NCBI GenBank assembly: GCA_018857735.1
Contig: JABMCL010002335.1
Span: forward strand, 347,501-411,500
DNA from: Alviniconcha marisindica
Taxonomy: Eukaryota > Mollusca > Gastropoda > Provannidae
Length of the DNA stretch: 64,000 bases
Direction of reading: 5' to 3'
Shown here: piece after piece, positions 26,301-32,355 of the stretch
Position numbering within the stretch: the first letter of the stretch is position 1
Layout of the letters: every line of letters starts with the position of its first letter
The notes under the pieces: model-generated
What the model saw: only the letters and a program-made list of their open reading frames with translations
The model's database searches: none
Told to the model about the DNA's origin: nothing
Program-made: the position numbers and the translations under genes

Positions 26301-27225
26301 TGATCTTTTTTGACAGCTGAAAATTCACAACAAATTATTATCATGTTAGAAGCCTTCACACCGACAGCACGTACACAGATCTCTATTTAATCCTCAGTTT
26401 CTTTTCATAATTATTTTATATTAAACATTTTAGAAGCAGAAGACCACAATGTCTCACATTGTAGGTCATATAAAGCACTGACATGCGTTGGTTGATAGCT
26501 TCTGTGGACGTTAAGCACGATGTTTACTTACTTACTTGGATGATAGTGTTAGGCATGGACCTATATCTAGGCGTTAGGCCTGTGAGGACGGATGTTGAAA
26601 TAACCCATGTAGTCCTGTGTACCAGTACGAATTGAAGTTTTGGGAGAAACGTGTTTTTTTCAGTAACAAAGACTGTAAGGTAGCTGTGTTGGTTTTGAGA
26701 CAGAAGATGTGGTATGAATAGTTCACATGACCCCTGAGCACCCCTGGCATGAACTGGATAATTTTGCTTGCAGCAGCATCCTGGCATTTCGTTGAAGTTG
26801 AACTGCACCACTTGCAAGTTTAAAAATGGGGGGAGTACAGACTGGAGGTTACAGCAAAACTTGGATCTACTGTCAACGCTTTCGACACACACACGCACAA
26901 AAAGAAGAAACTGTTTCTGGCATATTAAATTTCAAGTTTGTGTACTGGCGTACTCAGGCTTAAAACTGCGTACAGAATACGCACAAATCGTATGGGTAGG
27001 CAGGTCTGGTTAGGCACTCGTAAGTATTCATTACTATTATTATTAAATAAAAATCTCACCTGAACCAGTTTGAGCATTTGCTATTTCAAGCTCAAAATCT
27101 CCAAGCCGTAAATGCTTTTGGTTGATAATTTCCTTCTTCAAATCGCCAACCGAAATGTGAAGACCATCAAACTTGACATGCTGGTAGTCAAGACTACTCT
27201 TGAACTTGTAGTGAACCAAGGACAT
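108..27225 (-). CDS. RBBP6: RBBP6-like E3 ubiquitin ligase, whole coding span (17 exons)
   Basis: RBBP6 is a nuclear E3 ubiquitin ligase linked to pre-mRNA 3'-end processing (Mpe1 in yeast) and, in vertebrates, to p53/Rb. Seventeen exons joined by GT-AG introns give 5781 nt, 1926 aa plus a TGA stop; human RBBP6 is about 1790 aa. Domain order is the family order: DWNN ubiquitin-like domain (aa 1 to about 80), CCHC zinc knuckle (C160, C163, H168, C173), RING/U-box (C254, C257, C269/C270, C275, C278, C291, C294), a P/H/Q-rich region, RGG segments, an RS domain (about aa 718-1000), an RDQ-repeat charged region and a Lys-rich end. The start ATG lies 4 nt after a splice acceptor, so an upstream untranslated exon must exist. 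No poly(A) signal is visible before the window edge. Identity is firm from the combination of DWNN, zinc knuckle and RING; exact exon edges are hand-set. Confidence 0.96.
1093..1958. other. RBBP6 intron 16
   Basis: AT-rich intron between exons 16 and 17. I see no gene, no long repeat and no array in it. Confidence 0.7.
1959..3740 (-). CDS. RBBP6: RBBP6 coding exon 16: polyQ, RDQ repeats, KKK-rich and acidic segments
   Basis: 1782 nt. Opens with YTAQHIDAYYRDYYAKFGP, close to the conserved 'YYRDYYEKYG' motif after the RS domain. Then come 13 Gln (mixed CAG/CAA at 3541-3585), a long DQGRD/DQNRDFA repeat (about 2890-3400), a Lys/Ser-rich nuclear segment, LIQITITKGEKL, and ELSKWERDDYDWD near the end. 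Donor gtttgt is a weaker GT site. Confidence 0.93.
4150..4350 (+). repeat. Dispersed TGACCTTGA-family repeat, copy A
   Basis: Shares an ordered series of blocks with 57530-57705: GACCTTGACCTTGAAGA-like, ATGATGCACCACCATA, TTTGGTTACA, GAGCGGTTCAGAA/GAGCAGTTCAGAA, GGACAAAGCC and ATTCCAGTACAC. Same orientation in both places. Lies in RBBP6 intron 15. Confidence 0.75.
4597..4844 (+). mobile_element. piggyBac-like MITE, copy 1
   Basis: Starts TTAA-CCCCTTCACTACC and ends CAGTGAACGG-TTAC, giving inverted ends of the AACCC(T)TTCACT type with a TTAA target duplication (right side decayed). No coding capacity. Internally matches 51684-51907, for example AACAAATCTACTTTCA and TACTGTGCATTT. TTAA targets are typical of piggyBac-type transposases. 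In RBBP6 intron 15. Confidence 0.65.
4893..5756 (-). CDS. RBBP6: RBBP6 coding exon 15: RS domain and C-terminal RGRG box
   Basis: 864 nt encoding the RS domain: repeated SRSRSRS, RSPGR and RSRSPGK units, then RGRGRGRGRGYRGDW and PPEEYAR. RS domains guide speckle localisation and are phosphorylated by SR kinases. The RSPG units are near-tandem at the DNA level, so the length may vary among individuals. Confidence 0.94.
5757..7251. other. RBBP6 introns 13-14
   Basis: AT-rich introns around exon 14. At 6636-6690 there is a copy of the TTGGATTTTAATGTCC-type SINE tail also seen at 19716 and 55395. Nothing else recognised. Confidence 0.6.
6105..6209 (-). CDS. RBBP6: RBBP6 coding exon 14: start of the RS domain
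   Basis: Encodes KRDVLKDFAEDFLEKKP then SLSRSRSRSRARR (aa 682-716). The acidic/basic helix followed by RS dipeptides marks entry into the RS domain, as in RBBP6. Acceptor tgcag, donor gtaaga. Confidence 0.92.
7252..7315 (-). CDS. RBBP6: RBBP6 coding exon 13: Pro/Tyr-rich region
   Basis: 64 nt encoding GFPLPVYPTYPPVVAPAQRP and AQ. Acceptor ttcag, donor gtaagt. Continues the disordered Pro-rich stretch of exon 12 in frame. Confidence 0.85.
7752..7906 (-). CDS. RBBP6: RBBP6 coding exon 12: Pro/Ala/Tyr-rich region
   Basis: Encodes APATTGTFPATQPTIPIATA, then HPGYPPLAVPPPGYGYPPT. Acceptor tacag, donor gtgagt. Low-complexity, probably disordered; PPGY-type motifs could bind WW domains (inference). 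Confidence 0.88.
8313..8352 (+). repeat. (GA)n microsatellite, about 20 units
   Basis: Uninterrupted GA dinucleotide tract 25 bp from the donor of RBBP6 exon 11, inside intron 11. Confidence 0.95.
8378..8408 (-). CDS. RBBP6: RBBP6 coding exon 11: 31-nt microexon continuing the RGG segment
   Basis: Encodes (G)RGVRGGHSHP between an AAG acceptor (gtcaag, less common than CAG) and a strong gtaagt donor. It extends the RGG run of exon 10 and keeps frame into exon 12. The small size makes it a candidate for skipping; skipping would shift the frame. Confidence 0.72.
8898..8964 (-). CDS. RBBP6: RBBP6 coding exon 10: RGG-type segment
   Basis: 67 nt encoding VIAVVGGQAQPYLRGRGRGG and FR. The Arg-Gly repeats are typical RNA-binding and arginine-methylation sites. 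Acceptor aacag, donor gtaata; phases agree with exons 9 and 11. Confidence 0.83.
9352..9375 (+). repeat. Poly-G tract, 24 nt
   Basis: Uninterrupted run of G in RBBP6 intron 9. It may be over- or under-called in length. Confidence 0.9.
9624..9684 (-). CDS. RBBP6: RBBP6 coding exon 9: short RS-like linker
   Basis: A 61-nt exon encoding (R)FSPRSSHSPRAAYEEDGVEQ. Acceptor ttgcag, donor gtactg. It fits phase 2 on entry and phase 0 on exit. SP and SH-SPR spacing suggests proline-directed phosphorylation. Confidence 0.85.
9795..10100 (+). repeat. Imperfect tandem duplication, period about 180 bp
   Basis: 9810-9960 and 9988-10085 share TGTACTCC, TTCTAGG(T/C)AGCTT, TTCTGCACA and AAATACTTT/GATACTTTGCA blocks. 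The first copy contains an 18-nt poly-C (9892-9909). In RBBP6 intron 8. Confidence 0.6.
10205..10410 (+). repeat. Dispersed TGACCTTGA-family repeat, partial tandem copies
   Basis: Two tandem partial copies share TCAAGTTTGGGT(A/G)CAAA and a 'CAG/CATTTCAGAAT' block. The second contains GGCTCAGCAGTTCAGAAT, matching the middle of the 4.2 and 57.6 kb copies. In RBBP6 intron 8. Confidence 0.55.
10511..11345 (-). CDS. RBBP6: RBBP6 coding exon 8: RING end and P/H/Q-rich region
   Basis: Begins IRDALLETEDHQCPTCG, supplying the last RING Cys pair (C291, C294), then GVSPNGIIPNHSLRSAV as in the family. From about aa 325 it becomes a roughly 200-residue low-complexity tract of Pro, His and Gln (repeated HHQAPP and SHHQPPP). 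The reading frame stays open and phases match. Similar imperfect trinucleotide repeats leave other frames open too. Confidence 0.94.
11499..11668 (-). CDS. RBBP6: RBBP6 coding exon 7: first half of the RING/U-box
   Basis: Encodes AKAYREGKKERPPFLP, then LKCRLCRDLLTDAVVIPCC and GNSYCDE (aa 221-277). This is the catalytic RING-like core of RBBP6 with its zinc-binding Cys residues in place. The next Cys codon is split across the intron. Confidence 0.96.
12407..12637 (-). CDS. RBBP6: RBBP6 coding exon 6: CCHC zinc knuckle
   Basis: Contains YLCRRCQQSGHHVSNC, a C-x2-C-x4-H-x4-C zinc knuckle (C160, C163, H168, C173), expected to bind RNA. It is followed by GIPNSFL and FAVPTIDA, both conserved in RBBP6. 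Acceptor ttgcag, donor gtaagt. Confidence 0.96.
12638..14227. other. RBBP6 introns 4-5
   Basis: Introns flanking exon 5. Ordinary AT-rich sequence with no further coding segment that fits phase and no recognisable repeat. Confidence 0.65.
13143..13231 (-). CDS. RBBP6: RBBP6 coding exon 5: linker before the zinc knuckle
   Basis: Encodes TPDLANASASEIDKVMAAV then QSNKGFEPS (aa 115-143). This matches the conserved 'EEDKIKAMMSQSGHEYDP' linker of RBBP6/Mpe1. Donor gtaagt; ends in phase 2, giving the family's Asn-Tyr at the next junction. Confidence 0.92.
14228..14272 (-). CDS. RBBP6: RBBP6 coding exon 4: 45-nt charged-helix linker
   Basis: Acceptor ttgcag and donor gtatgt bound 15 codons, REQEKQQLSLEQLKQ. 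The sequence runs straight into the TPDLANASASEIDK segment of exon 5 and aligns with the SLAQLTKTANLAEANASEEDK linker of vertebrate RBBP6. Confidence 0.82.
17205..17700 (+). repeat. TGACCTTGA-family repeat with internal tandem duplication
   Basis: Opens CTGTGACCTTGAAACTGGGTC. Then two about 120-bp units (from 17427 and 17548) each read GCCATACAG...TTTGAACTTAATCAG, TTTCAGTTAAAATG, TTTGAAATGTGGC, CAGTGAA and GGTCTGAAC, ending AAGCTTAATGAG. Confidence 0.75.
20649..20674 (+). repeat. (TG)13 microsatellite
   Basis: Pure TG tract in RBBP6 intron 3. Confidence 0.95.
22726..22756 (-). CDS. RBBP6: RBBP6 coding exon 3: 31-nt microexon
   Basis: A 31-nt exon between acceptor tttcag and donor gtacgt. 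It completes a Trp codon and adds EAYKQEVAKA, a short charged helix. No protein family match stands alone here. It is called because it fits both flanking phases exactly and has good splice signals in the long gap between exons 2 and 4. Confidence 0.7.
22757..24840. other. RBBP6 intron 2 and start of intron 1
   Basis: AT-rich, with two small tandem duplications: 23229-23285 (TTCTGT(C/T)TGAAATGCAA twice) and 24270-24365 (TCAGGAT...CTATC/TATC-ACCTTTAACTTT twice). No gene apart from exon 2. Confidence 0.6.
23495..23594 (-). CDS. RBBP6: RBBP6 coding exon 2: end of DWNN domain
   Basis: Completes DWNN with STLIPRNASVIVYRVPAKP, matching the conserved 'LIPKNSSVIVRRIP' end of the family. Acceptor ttgcag and donor gtgagt are clear. 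Joins exon 1 across a split Val codon and ends in phase 2 (aa 56-88). Confidence 0.93.
24849..25062 (+). repeat. 112-bp direct duplication with GCGCTTAGGGCC and a palindrome
   Basis: Two near-identical units start TGCATTCATGTTGTATGCAC at 24849 and 24961. Each includes TGTAAGCGCTTAGGGCC and ends in the near-palindrome GGCAGACCTGCC. An 11-bp linker separates them. TGTAA-GCGCTTA-type segments recall SINE tails in mollusc genomes (from memory, not checked). Confidence 0.85.
25043..27018. mobile_element. Possible DNA element bounded by inverted GGCAGACCTGCCTACCC ends
   Basis: GCAGACCTGCCTACCCC at 25045 is matched in reverse complement by GGGTAGGCAGGTCTGG at 26995. Both are followed inward by ATTTGTG(C)GTA...TGTAC...CAGT-like sequence. 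The interior (about 1.9 kb) has no transposase. The end motif is itself partly palindromic, so this could be two unrelated repeat copies. Confidence 0.35.
26500..26540 (+). repeat. Fragment of SINE tail
   Basis: TGTGGACGTTAAGCAC followed by ATGTTTACTTACTTAC is the reverse complement of the tail seen at 55580 and 57715. Confidence 0.6.
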
Positions 27226-27229
27226 GTTG
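27060..27229 (-). CDS. RBBP6: RBBP6 coding exon 1: start codon and most of the DWNN domain
   Basis: The ATG is at 27223-27225, and a polypyrimidine tract plus CAG acceptor ends at 27230, so 4 nt of 5'UTR (27226-27229) lie in this exon. It encodes aa 1-55 starting MSLVHYKFKSSLDY, then FDGLHISVGDLKK, the hallmark of the DWNN ubiquitin-like fold. Donor is gtgaga at 27054-27059; the exon ends in phase 1. Confidence 0.94.
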
Positions 27230-29530
27230 CTGAAACAGAAAAAGAAGAACATTAACTGATGTCCACTCACATCTATCACAGATTTATCGGTCAGGCCTGA
27301 GCATCTTTGTCAAGTCAACGTTGTAAAGTTCTGTAACCTGTCATCAGTTTAACAATAACAAATGGTCAGATCTATATTCAAAATCACTATTTTTGTCTTT
27401 ACTTTCTGTACTAACTCGGCATTTCAAATTGTGAAATCCCCCCCGACTCTCACAAGAATAACAGGCACACATCCCCCCACCCTCTGTCTCCTACAAGAGA
27501 CACATGTCAGGTTACTACATCTAAACAGAGGAAATCCAGAATATTAACTAGGTATCTCTCAAGTTCTTCTTTTTTTCAGTTGAAAGATGAAGTTCTGTTT
27601 TTAAAACGGTGTACTGTTTGACCCAAAAATGGTATACCTGTACAAGTCCATGTGCAACAGAAATTGCACAACCAGCAGACTCAAACAGTACACTGTGATT
27701 ATGCGCATGTGATTGAGTGATATGGAAGATCTCAATCTTGTGTGGTCTACAATGCAATGGAAGTCAGTTTGGTCTGCCTATCATTAGGCAATTATTTTCT
27801 CTTTAATATTGGCATGCTACAAACTTCTGTACATGTCACAAAAATCGAGCAAATATTGATGTGTAGTTCACATTATCAATAGCTATATTCTTTGATGGCC
27901 CATTAAAGTAGTAAGAGGTTATAGTAAACCCTTTGTTGTTAACGTATCAGGAACTGTAATTACTTTCATGAGCAGATGACACCTCTGAAAATTATTAACT
28001 GATTAAACAGAATAAAATTAAAGGAGATCACTACCTTCTAAGCTTTGTGTCATATTTTGGAATTAGTTTTACTTCTTAGTGAGGAACTCATCCCCCCCCC
28101 CCCCCCCCCCCCCCCCCTCCCTCCATGAACAAACTAATGCCACACACATTGGCTAAGGCTGTAATAAGTCAGTATTCCATGTTGCTGTAGTATTAGATCT
28201 ACTGATTTTTTTTAAATACTTCATTATTTGTTGCTGCTTTTTTTCCTTTTTTTAAATAATAAATACGTATTTCATTTGAGCAGATATATATATATTTAAT
28301 CTAATCAATACCGAGAGAGAACAGCATATGCAAGGTACATTCACTCTACATGATTCATGAGAAGGGGTCAGAGCCCCCAAATGGGGGAGGGGGTAAAAGC
28401 TGAAACAAGACATAGGAGACCAGATCTAGCTGGAGAGTAAAACATGAAATGATGGATCATGCACACAGGAGGAGAGAAAATGAAGTAACAGAAATGAAAA
28501 GCAACATCTTTCTCACAGTTGTGCCATATGATTCTGTTGGATGGTAAGTGCAGAAATCAGTTTAGATCTAGATAAAGTTAAAAACGCACACCCCTCATCA
28601 CATGCATAGGGGGAAAATACAAGAATGTTAAGCAACACAGTTTCATTTACAATTACAAGAAAACAGAAGATTAATTTTATTTTACTTTTTTAAGATCTTC
28701 AGTAAATATTGCTGTTTTGAAGGATCTTGCACATTTGTTAATGACGACATAGCAAAATAACAGAAAAAGGCTGTTCACATTTTAGGGCCATTGTTATTTT
28801 GTTAACAAATGTTAAAAATATAAACCAAGTTGGTAATCACATACATCATAGATCTACATGACAGACGATGCAAGTCATGTTAGTAATCAGGGCATTTCAG
28901 GTGTGTTTTCTCATTCAAATTTGTCTACCAACAAATGTATGGAAACATTACCTCACAGTCATGCTTCTTTAGGTTGTGCATTTGCACTGATTAATGCTAA
29001 ATCTGTATATATCAGAAAAATAGCCATGTCTTTTCTTTTCATTCCACAAGCATGACTGATTTAATGCTGCTGCCATCAAGTAAAAAGTTGGTCTTTTGTG
29101 CCCAGTCAACCAGTGTGGTTATATCAGGGAGAGCTGCCATCAAAGCTTGCATGAATTTCAGATTCTCTCATTTAGTCTACGCATGTCAACTTTACCTCAC
29201 ACTTTATAGACTGTAAAAAATGCATTCTCTGATTAATGCCAAATATGCAGGTACCAAGCCTAGGACTGTACGGTGTACCTCTTTCTGTTCTCAAGTAATC
29301 ATAATCAATGTTATGATGCTACCATCAAAAACAAGATCGGACGACCAGAAAATCAGACATTTTAGAATTTTTGGCAATCTGTAATTCCAAAATTTGAGTC
29401 TATGGCTATTCTAAATAATGAGTACACTGGGTAATAAAAGTTCTAGGGACAAGTGAATCGCTGAATGACTTGCATTTCGTAAAATGTGCGCGAAGACCAA
29501 AACGCCTGGACTGTACCAATATTTGAGGTA
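27230..29530. other. RBBP6 5' intron / upstream sequence
   Basis: Between coding exon 1 and the inverted repeat. It contains a 26-nt poly-C (28092-28117). I see no conserved exon or gene. Confidence 0.6.
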
Positions 29531-29687
29531 GGTAAAATCCAGAGACGGTCGGAAATTCCTGGACCATTTTAAAAGTTATTTTGGGTCACAAATATTATCA
29601 CAAACATTAATTGAGGTCCATATCACGATTACAGCCAAAATCCGCAACAAAATATGAGTTTTTCCCCCCATATATTTTTGTCTTTGT
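29531..29687 (+). repeat. Left arm of large inverted repeat
   Basis: Reads GACGGTCGGAAATTCCTGG, TTTTAAAAGTTATTTTGGGT, CAGCCAAAATCCGCAACAAA and TATATTTTTGTCTTTG. The same order occurs on the opposite strand at 29929-30097. Confidence 0.85.
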
Positions 29688-29928
29688 TTCGAGTTGGTGT
29701 CACAGATTGCAAACGGCGAACGAAACCAATGAAGTGCTGCTAGATAAGAGGCCTTGTTAAACAAGCTACGGCAATTAAAAACCACAGAAAATGTACGGAA
29801 AAAATTGCAATCTGAGAACGTTGAGTCGTGAGTAGGATTGTCTTGCCAAAATCAGCACTAAGGAAGCGTTCACGTTGTTACTGGGAAACTAGGTCAAAGG
29901 GCAACATGCGCCGACTCGAACTGACGAT

Positions 29929-30097
29929 CAAAGACAAAAATATATGAAAAAAACTTTTTTTTAAACTCACCTTTTGTTGCGGATTTTGGCTGTAATCGGT
30001 AGATATGGATCTCACTGAATGATTGTGATGATATTTGTGACCCAAAATAACTTTTAAAACGGTCCAGGAATTTCCGACCGTCTCCTTGGGTTTTACC
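29929..30097 (-). repeat. Right arm of large inverted repeat
   Basis: Reverse complement of the 29531-29687 arm, about 240 bp away. Consistent with a foldback/MITE-type element or two opposed insertions of one family. The arm also holds a donor-like AAAG/gtgagt at 29965-29974 (minus strand). Confidence 0.85.
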
Positions 30098-30559
30098 TTT
30101 GAGGTATATTTCAGAAACTATTACAGACAAATGAACGAAATTTTATTAAAGGCTATTAATTGATTGTGTTGTCTTTGTTTCAAAATTTGGCCGGACCTAA
30201 TAGGCTAATTATAGCCTTTACGTGCGTGTCACTGTCACGTGCTGTTTGTGGTGTGTAAATTTTATAAATATGTAATCCAGTCTTCATACTGAATACTTGT
30301 TCAAATATGGACTATTCTGACACAAGCTGCAAAAAAAAAAAAAATACAAAAAAAATACAAGAAGCGCCTTCTTCTTATACGAATGTATGCCACAAAGTCA
30401 ACTTGGCGTACGCCCAAGAACGTGTATCTGACATCCAGGCCCGGTCTTTGTTACATCAAAATCCATTTGCCTTATTTTAATATAATGTATATCACTATGA
30501 CTCAATTTAGTACATCAGAAGTGTGACCATTCCACACTTTTTTTCAAAAACATCTGAAG

Positions 30560-30900
30560 ATATGATTCGAAGTGACCAAATAAAATACAAAATCACCTTC
30601 AAACGCGCAGCTTTCAGCTTCTTCTTCCAGCAAACATGGCGTCTTGTTCAAATGATGCATCCTGGGACTGGGACGCACTTCCGCCTTGCTGCAATAACAC
30701 TTTGTGGCCTTAATTTCGCCTATGACCTTTCACCCATGACCCGATCAGCACAGACACTGCCAACTCGCTTAGACATAGAAGAAATTCAATATTCTGTGCC
30801 TGTGGGCAGGCCCTAACGGCATGCATGCACACTGCGAGCGGGAGGCGAAGAACATCAACACCGTCATTCGATCACATTCCGGTTACTACATTCACCGGGG
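30560..30900 (-). promoter_or_regulatory. RBBP6: Candidate RBBP6 promoter and untranslated first exon
   Basis: Coding exon 1 begins just after an acceptor, so a 5' noncoding exon is required upstream. Here base composition becomes less AT-rich, with a YY1-type AACATGGCGTC (30633 on), an ETS-type ACTTCCGCC (about 30679) and CATTCCGGTTAC (about 30877), all common at housekeeping-gene starts. A plausible minus-strand donor GAAG/gtgatt sits at 30591-30600, so the exon could be 30597 to about 30700. Inference only; transcript data would decide. Confidence 0.35.
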
Positions 30901-30907
30901 AGGCCGA

Positions 30908-31020
30908 CAGCTGTGCATAAAGCCAGTCGATTTAACTCGATCTGTTTTGAGTTTATGACTGGTGGGAAAACAAAGGTGCCACGTCTGTAAAAATTGCAGT
31001 TATATTTATATACAGATTTG
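30908..31020 (+). repeat. Direct repeat flanking LINE fragment, copy 1
   Basis: CTGTGCATAAAGCC...GGGAAAACAAAGGTGCCA...AAAAATT...TTATATAC. Matched at 31515-31625 by the same order of blocks. Confidence 0.7.
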
Positions 31021-31056
31021 TGTGTGTGTGTGCTCTAACAACTGAAATGGTCAACC

Positions 31057-31332
31057 CTACAGCACAGACGCTGGACCATACGCCTCACCATGCTATACAA
31101 GATCACCACTAGTAAACGTGTGTGAGGTGCCCTGACCACAAACTCCAGCCAGCAAGTGGAAGAAGAAGCCACCACAGCCGCCAAGTACCAACGCTTCAGC
31201 TGCCGCATAGACTACAGAGGCGGCACCTTCTTCCCCCGCACAGTCAGGAACTGGAACGAACTCCCCCAAGATGCAGTTCTGTCCCCCATCCTTGGCACCT
31301 TCAAGTCGAAGGTGTCACCCCACTCCCACTAA
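31057..31332 (+). pseudogene. Decayed LINE ORF2 C-terminal fragment
   Basis: One frame reads LQHRRWTIRLTMLYKITTSK, then an internal TGA, then YQRFSCRIDYRGG, TFFPRTVRNWNELP and LGTFKSKVS before TAA at 31330. The 'FFPRTVRxWNxLP...FKxxV' block is the classic C-terminal end of jockey/CR1-type non-LTR reverse transcriptases. Only this 3' piece is present, so it is not active. Confidence 0.8.
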
Positions 31333-31470
31333 ATCCCCAAACTCTTTTCTCTCTCTCTGTGTCTCGTTCGTTTCTTCTTCTTTCTGCCAGTATCACTATT
31401 AGCGCTGCGCAGTACCCTAAAATGACAGTAATGGCCAGCTTTGTGGCCGATGGTTATTAACCGAAGAAGA
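31333..31470 (+). mobile_element. LINE 3'UTR and GAAGAAG tail
   Basis: Follows the ORF2 fragment and ends GGTTATTAACCGAAGAAGAAG before a GT microsatellite. Short GAA-repeat tails mark the 3' end of several non-LTR families. Confidence 0.6.
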
Positions 31471-31511
31471 AGTGTGTGTGTGTGTGTGTGCTGGGGGGGG
31501 GGGGGGGGCAT

Positions 31512-31625
31512 GGGCTGTGCATATTTAAAGCCGGTGGATTTCACTCACTTTAGTGTTCATGAGTGGGGAAAACGAAGGTGCCATGTTTCCAAAAATTACA
31601 ATTTATATACTTTATCCACATATTT
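31512..31625 (+). repeat. Direct repeat flanking LINE fragment, copy 2
   Basis: TGTGCATATTTAAAGCC...GGGGAAAACGAAGGTGCCA...AAAAATTACAATTTATATAC; partner of 30908-31020, same orientation. Confidence 0.7.
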
Positions 31626-32188
31626 TCTGAAAGATCAGGCTATAGCGCATGTTGCTTTATTCATGAAGGCAGTAGATTCATGAGGGGGAAGGTAGGGCAA
31701 CAGTTTTAAGTGGAATTGAAGAAGTCAGTGCCTAGACTGCAAGATCATGCTATTTATCAGTGCACACAATTTCAGGTGGGGTTCCTTCTCCCCCCCCCCA
31801 AGTTTTTTTCTCAGGGTTGTTGATGATGGCTCATTTTCGAATGTGTAATTTTGTTTTATTTATAACTCTGTATGATTCCTTGCTTTTCACTTTTATATAA
31901 TGGCAGGCCATGTGCTCCAATGGAGAAATAGCTTATAAAAGACTGTGTTATCTTTGTTATTAAGATGTGGAGGTAGAAAAGCAGGAACAGAGGGTGGAAG
32001 ACTGGAGCATAGGCTTGCATACTATACTGGCCTGCTGCATGCTGTCACACTTTTATCTGCCCCCTGCTGGCTCATTGCTGCACAAGCCCCTTCTCCACAC
32101 AAGTCTCACCTACTGACATATCATACGAAGACTGGAGTGTAATGCTGGAAACATAAGCGAGTGTGTCAATGACTGTAATCTATGTTGT

Positions 32189-32299
32189 ATGTGTGTGTGT
32201 GTGTGCGTATGTGTGTGTGTGTGTGTGTATGTGTGTGTGTGTGTGTGTGTATGTGTGTGTGTGTGTGTGTATGTGTGTGTGTGTGTGTGTAGTGTGTGT

Positions 32300-32352
<53 letters not shown>
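32189..32352 (+). repeat. (GT)n array interrupted by TA and TAG
   Basis: About 164 bp of GT with several GTAT interruptions. It produces long Val-Cys or His-Thr open frames that are not genes. Confidence 0.97.

Positions 32353-32355
<3 letters not shown>

Noticed and set aside
29894..30130. 78-aa minus-strand frame as a conserved exon
   Set aside because: It falls on an inverted-repeat arm; no family match and the sister arm does not keep the frame open.
31122..31460. 112-aa plus-strand protein
   Set aside because: The conserved signal (FFPRTVRNWNELP) is in a different frame, interrupted by a stop, and marks a LINE remnant.
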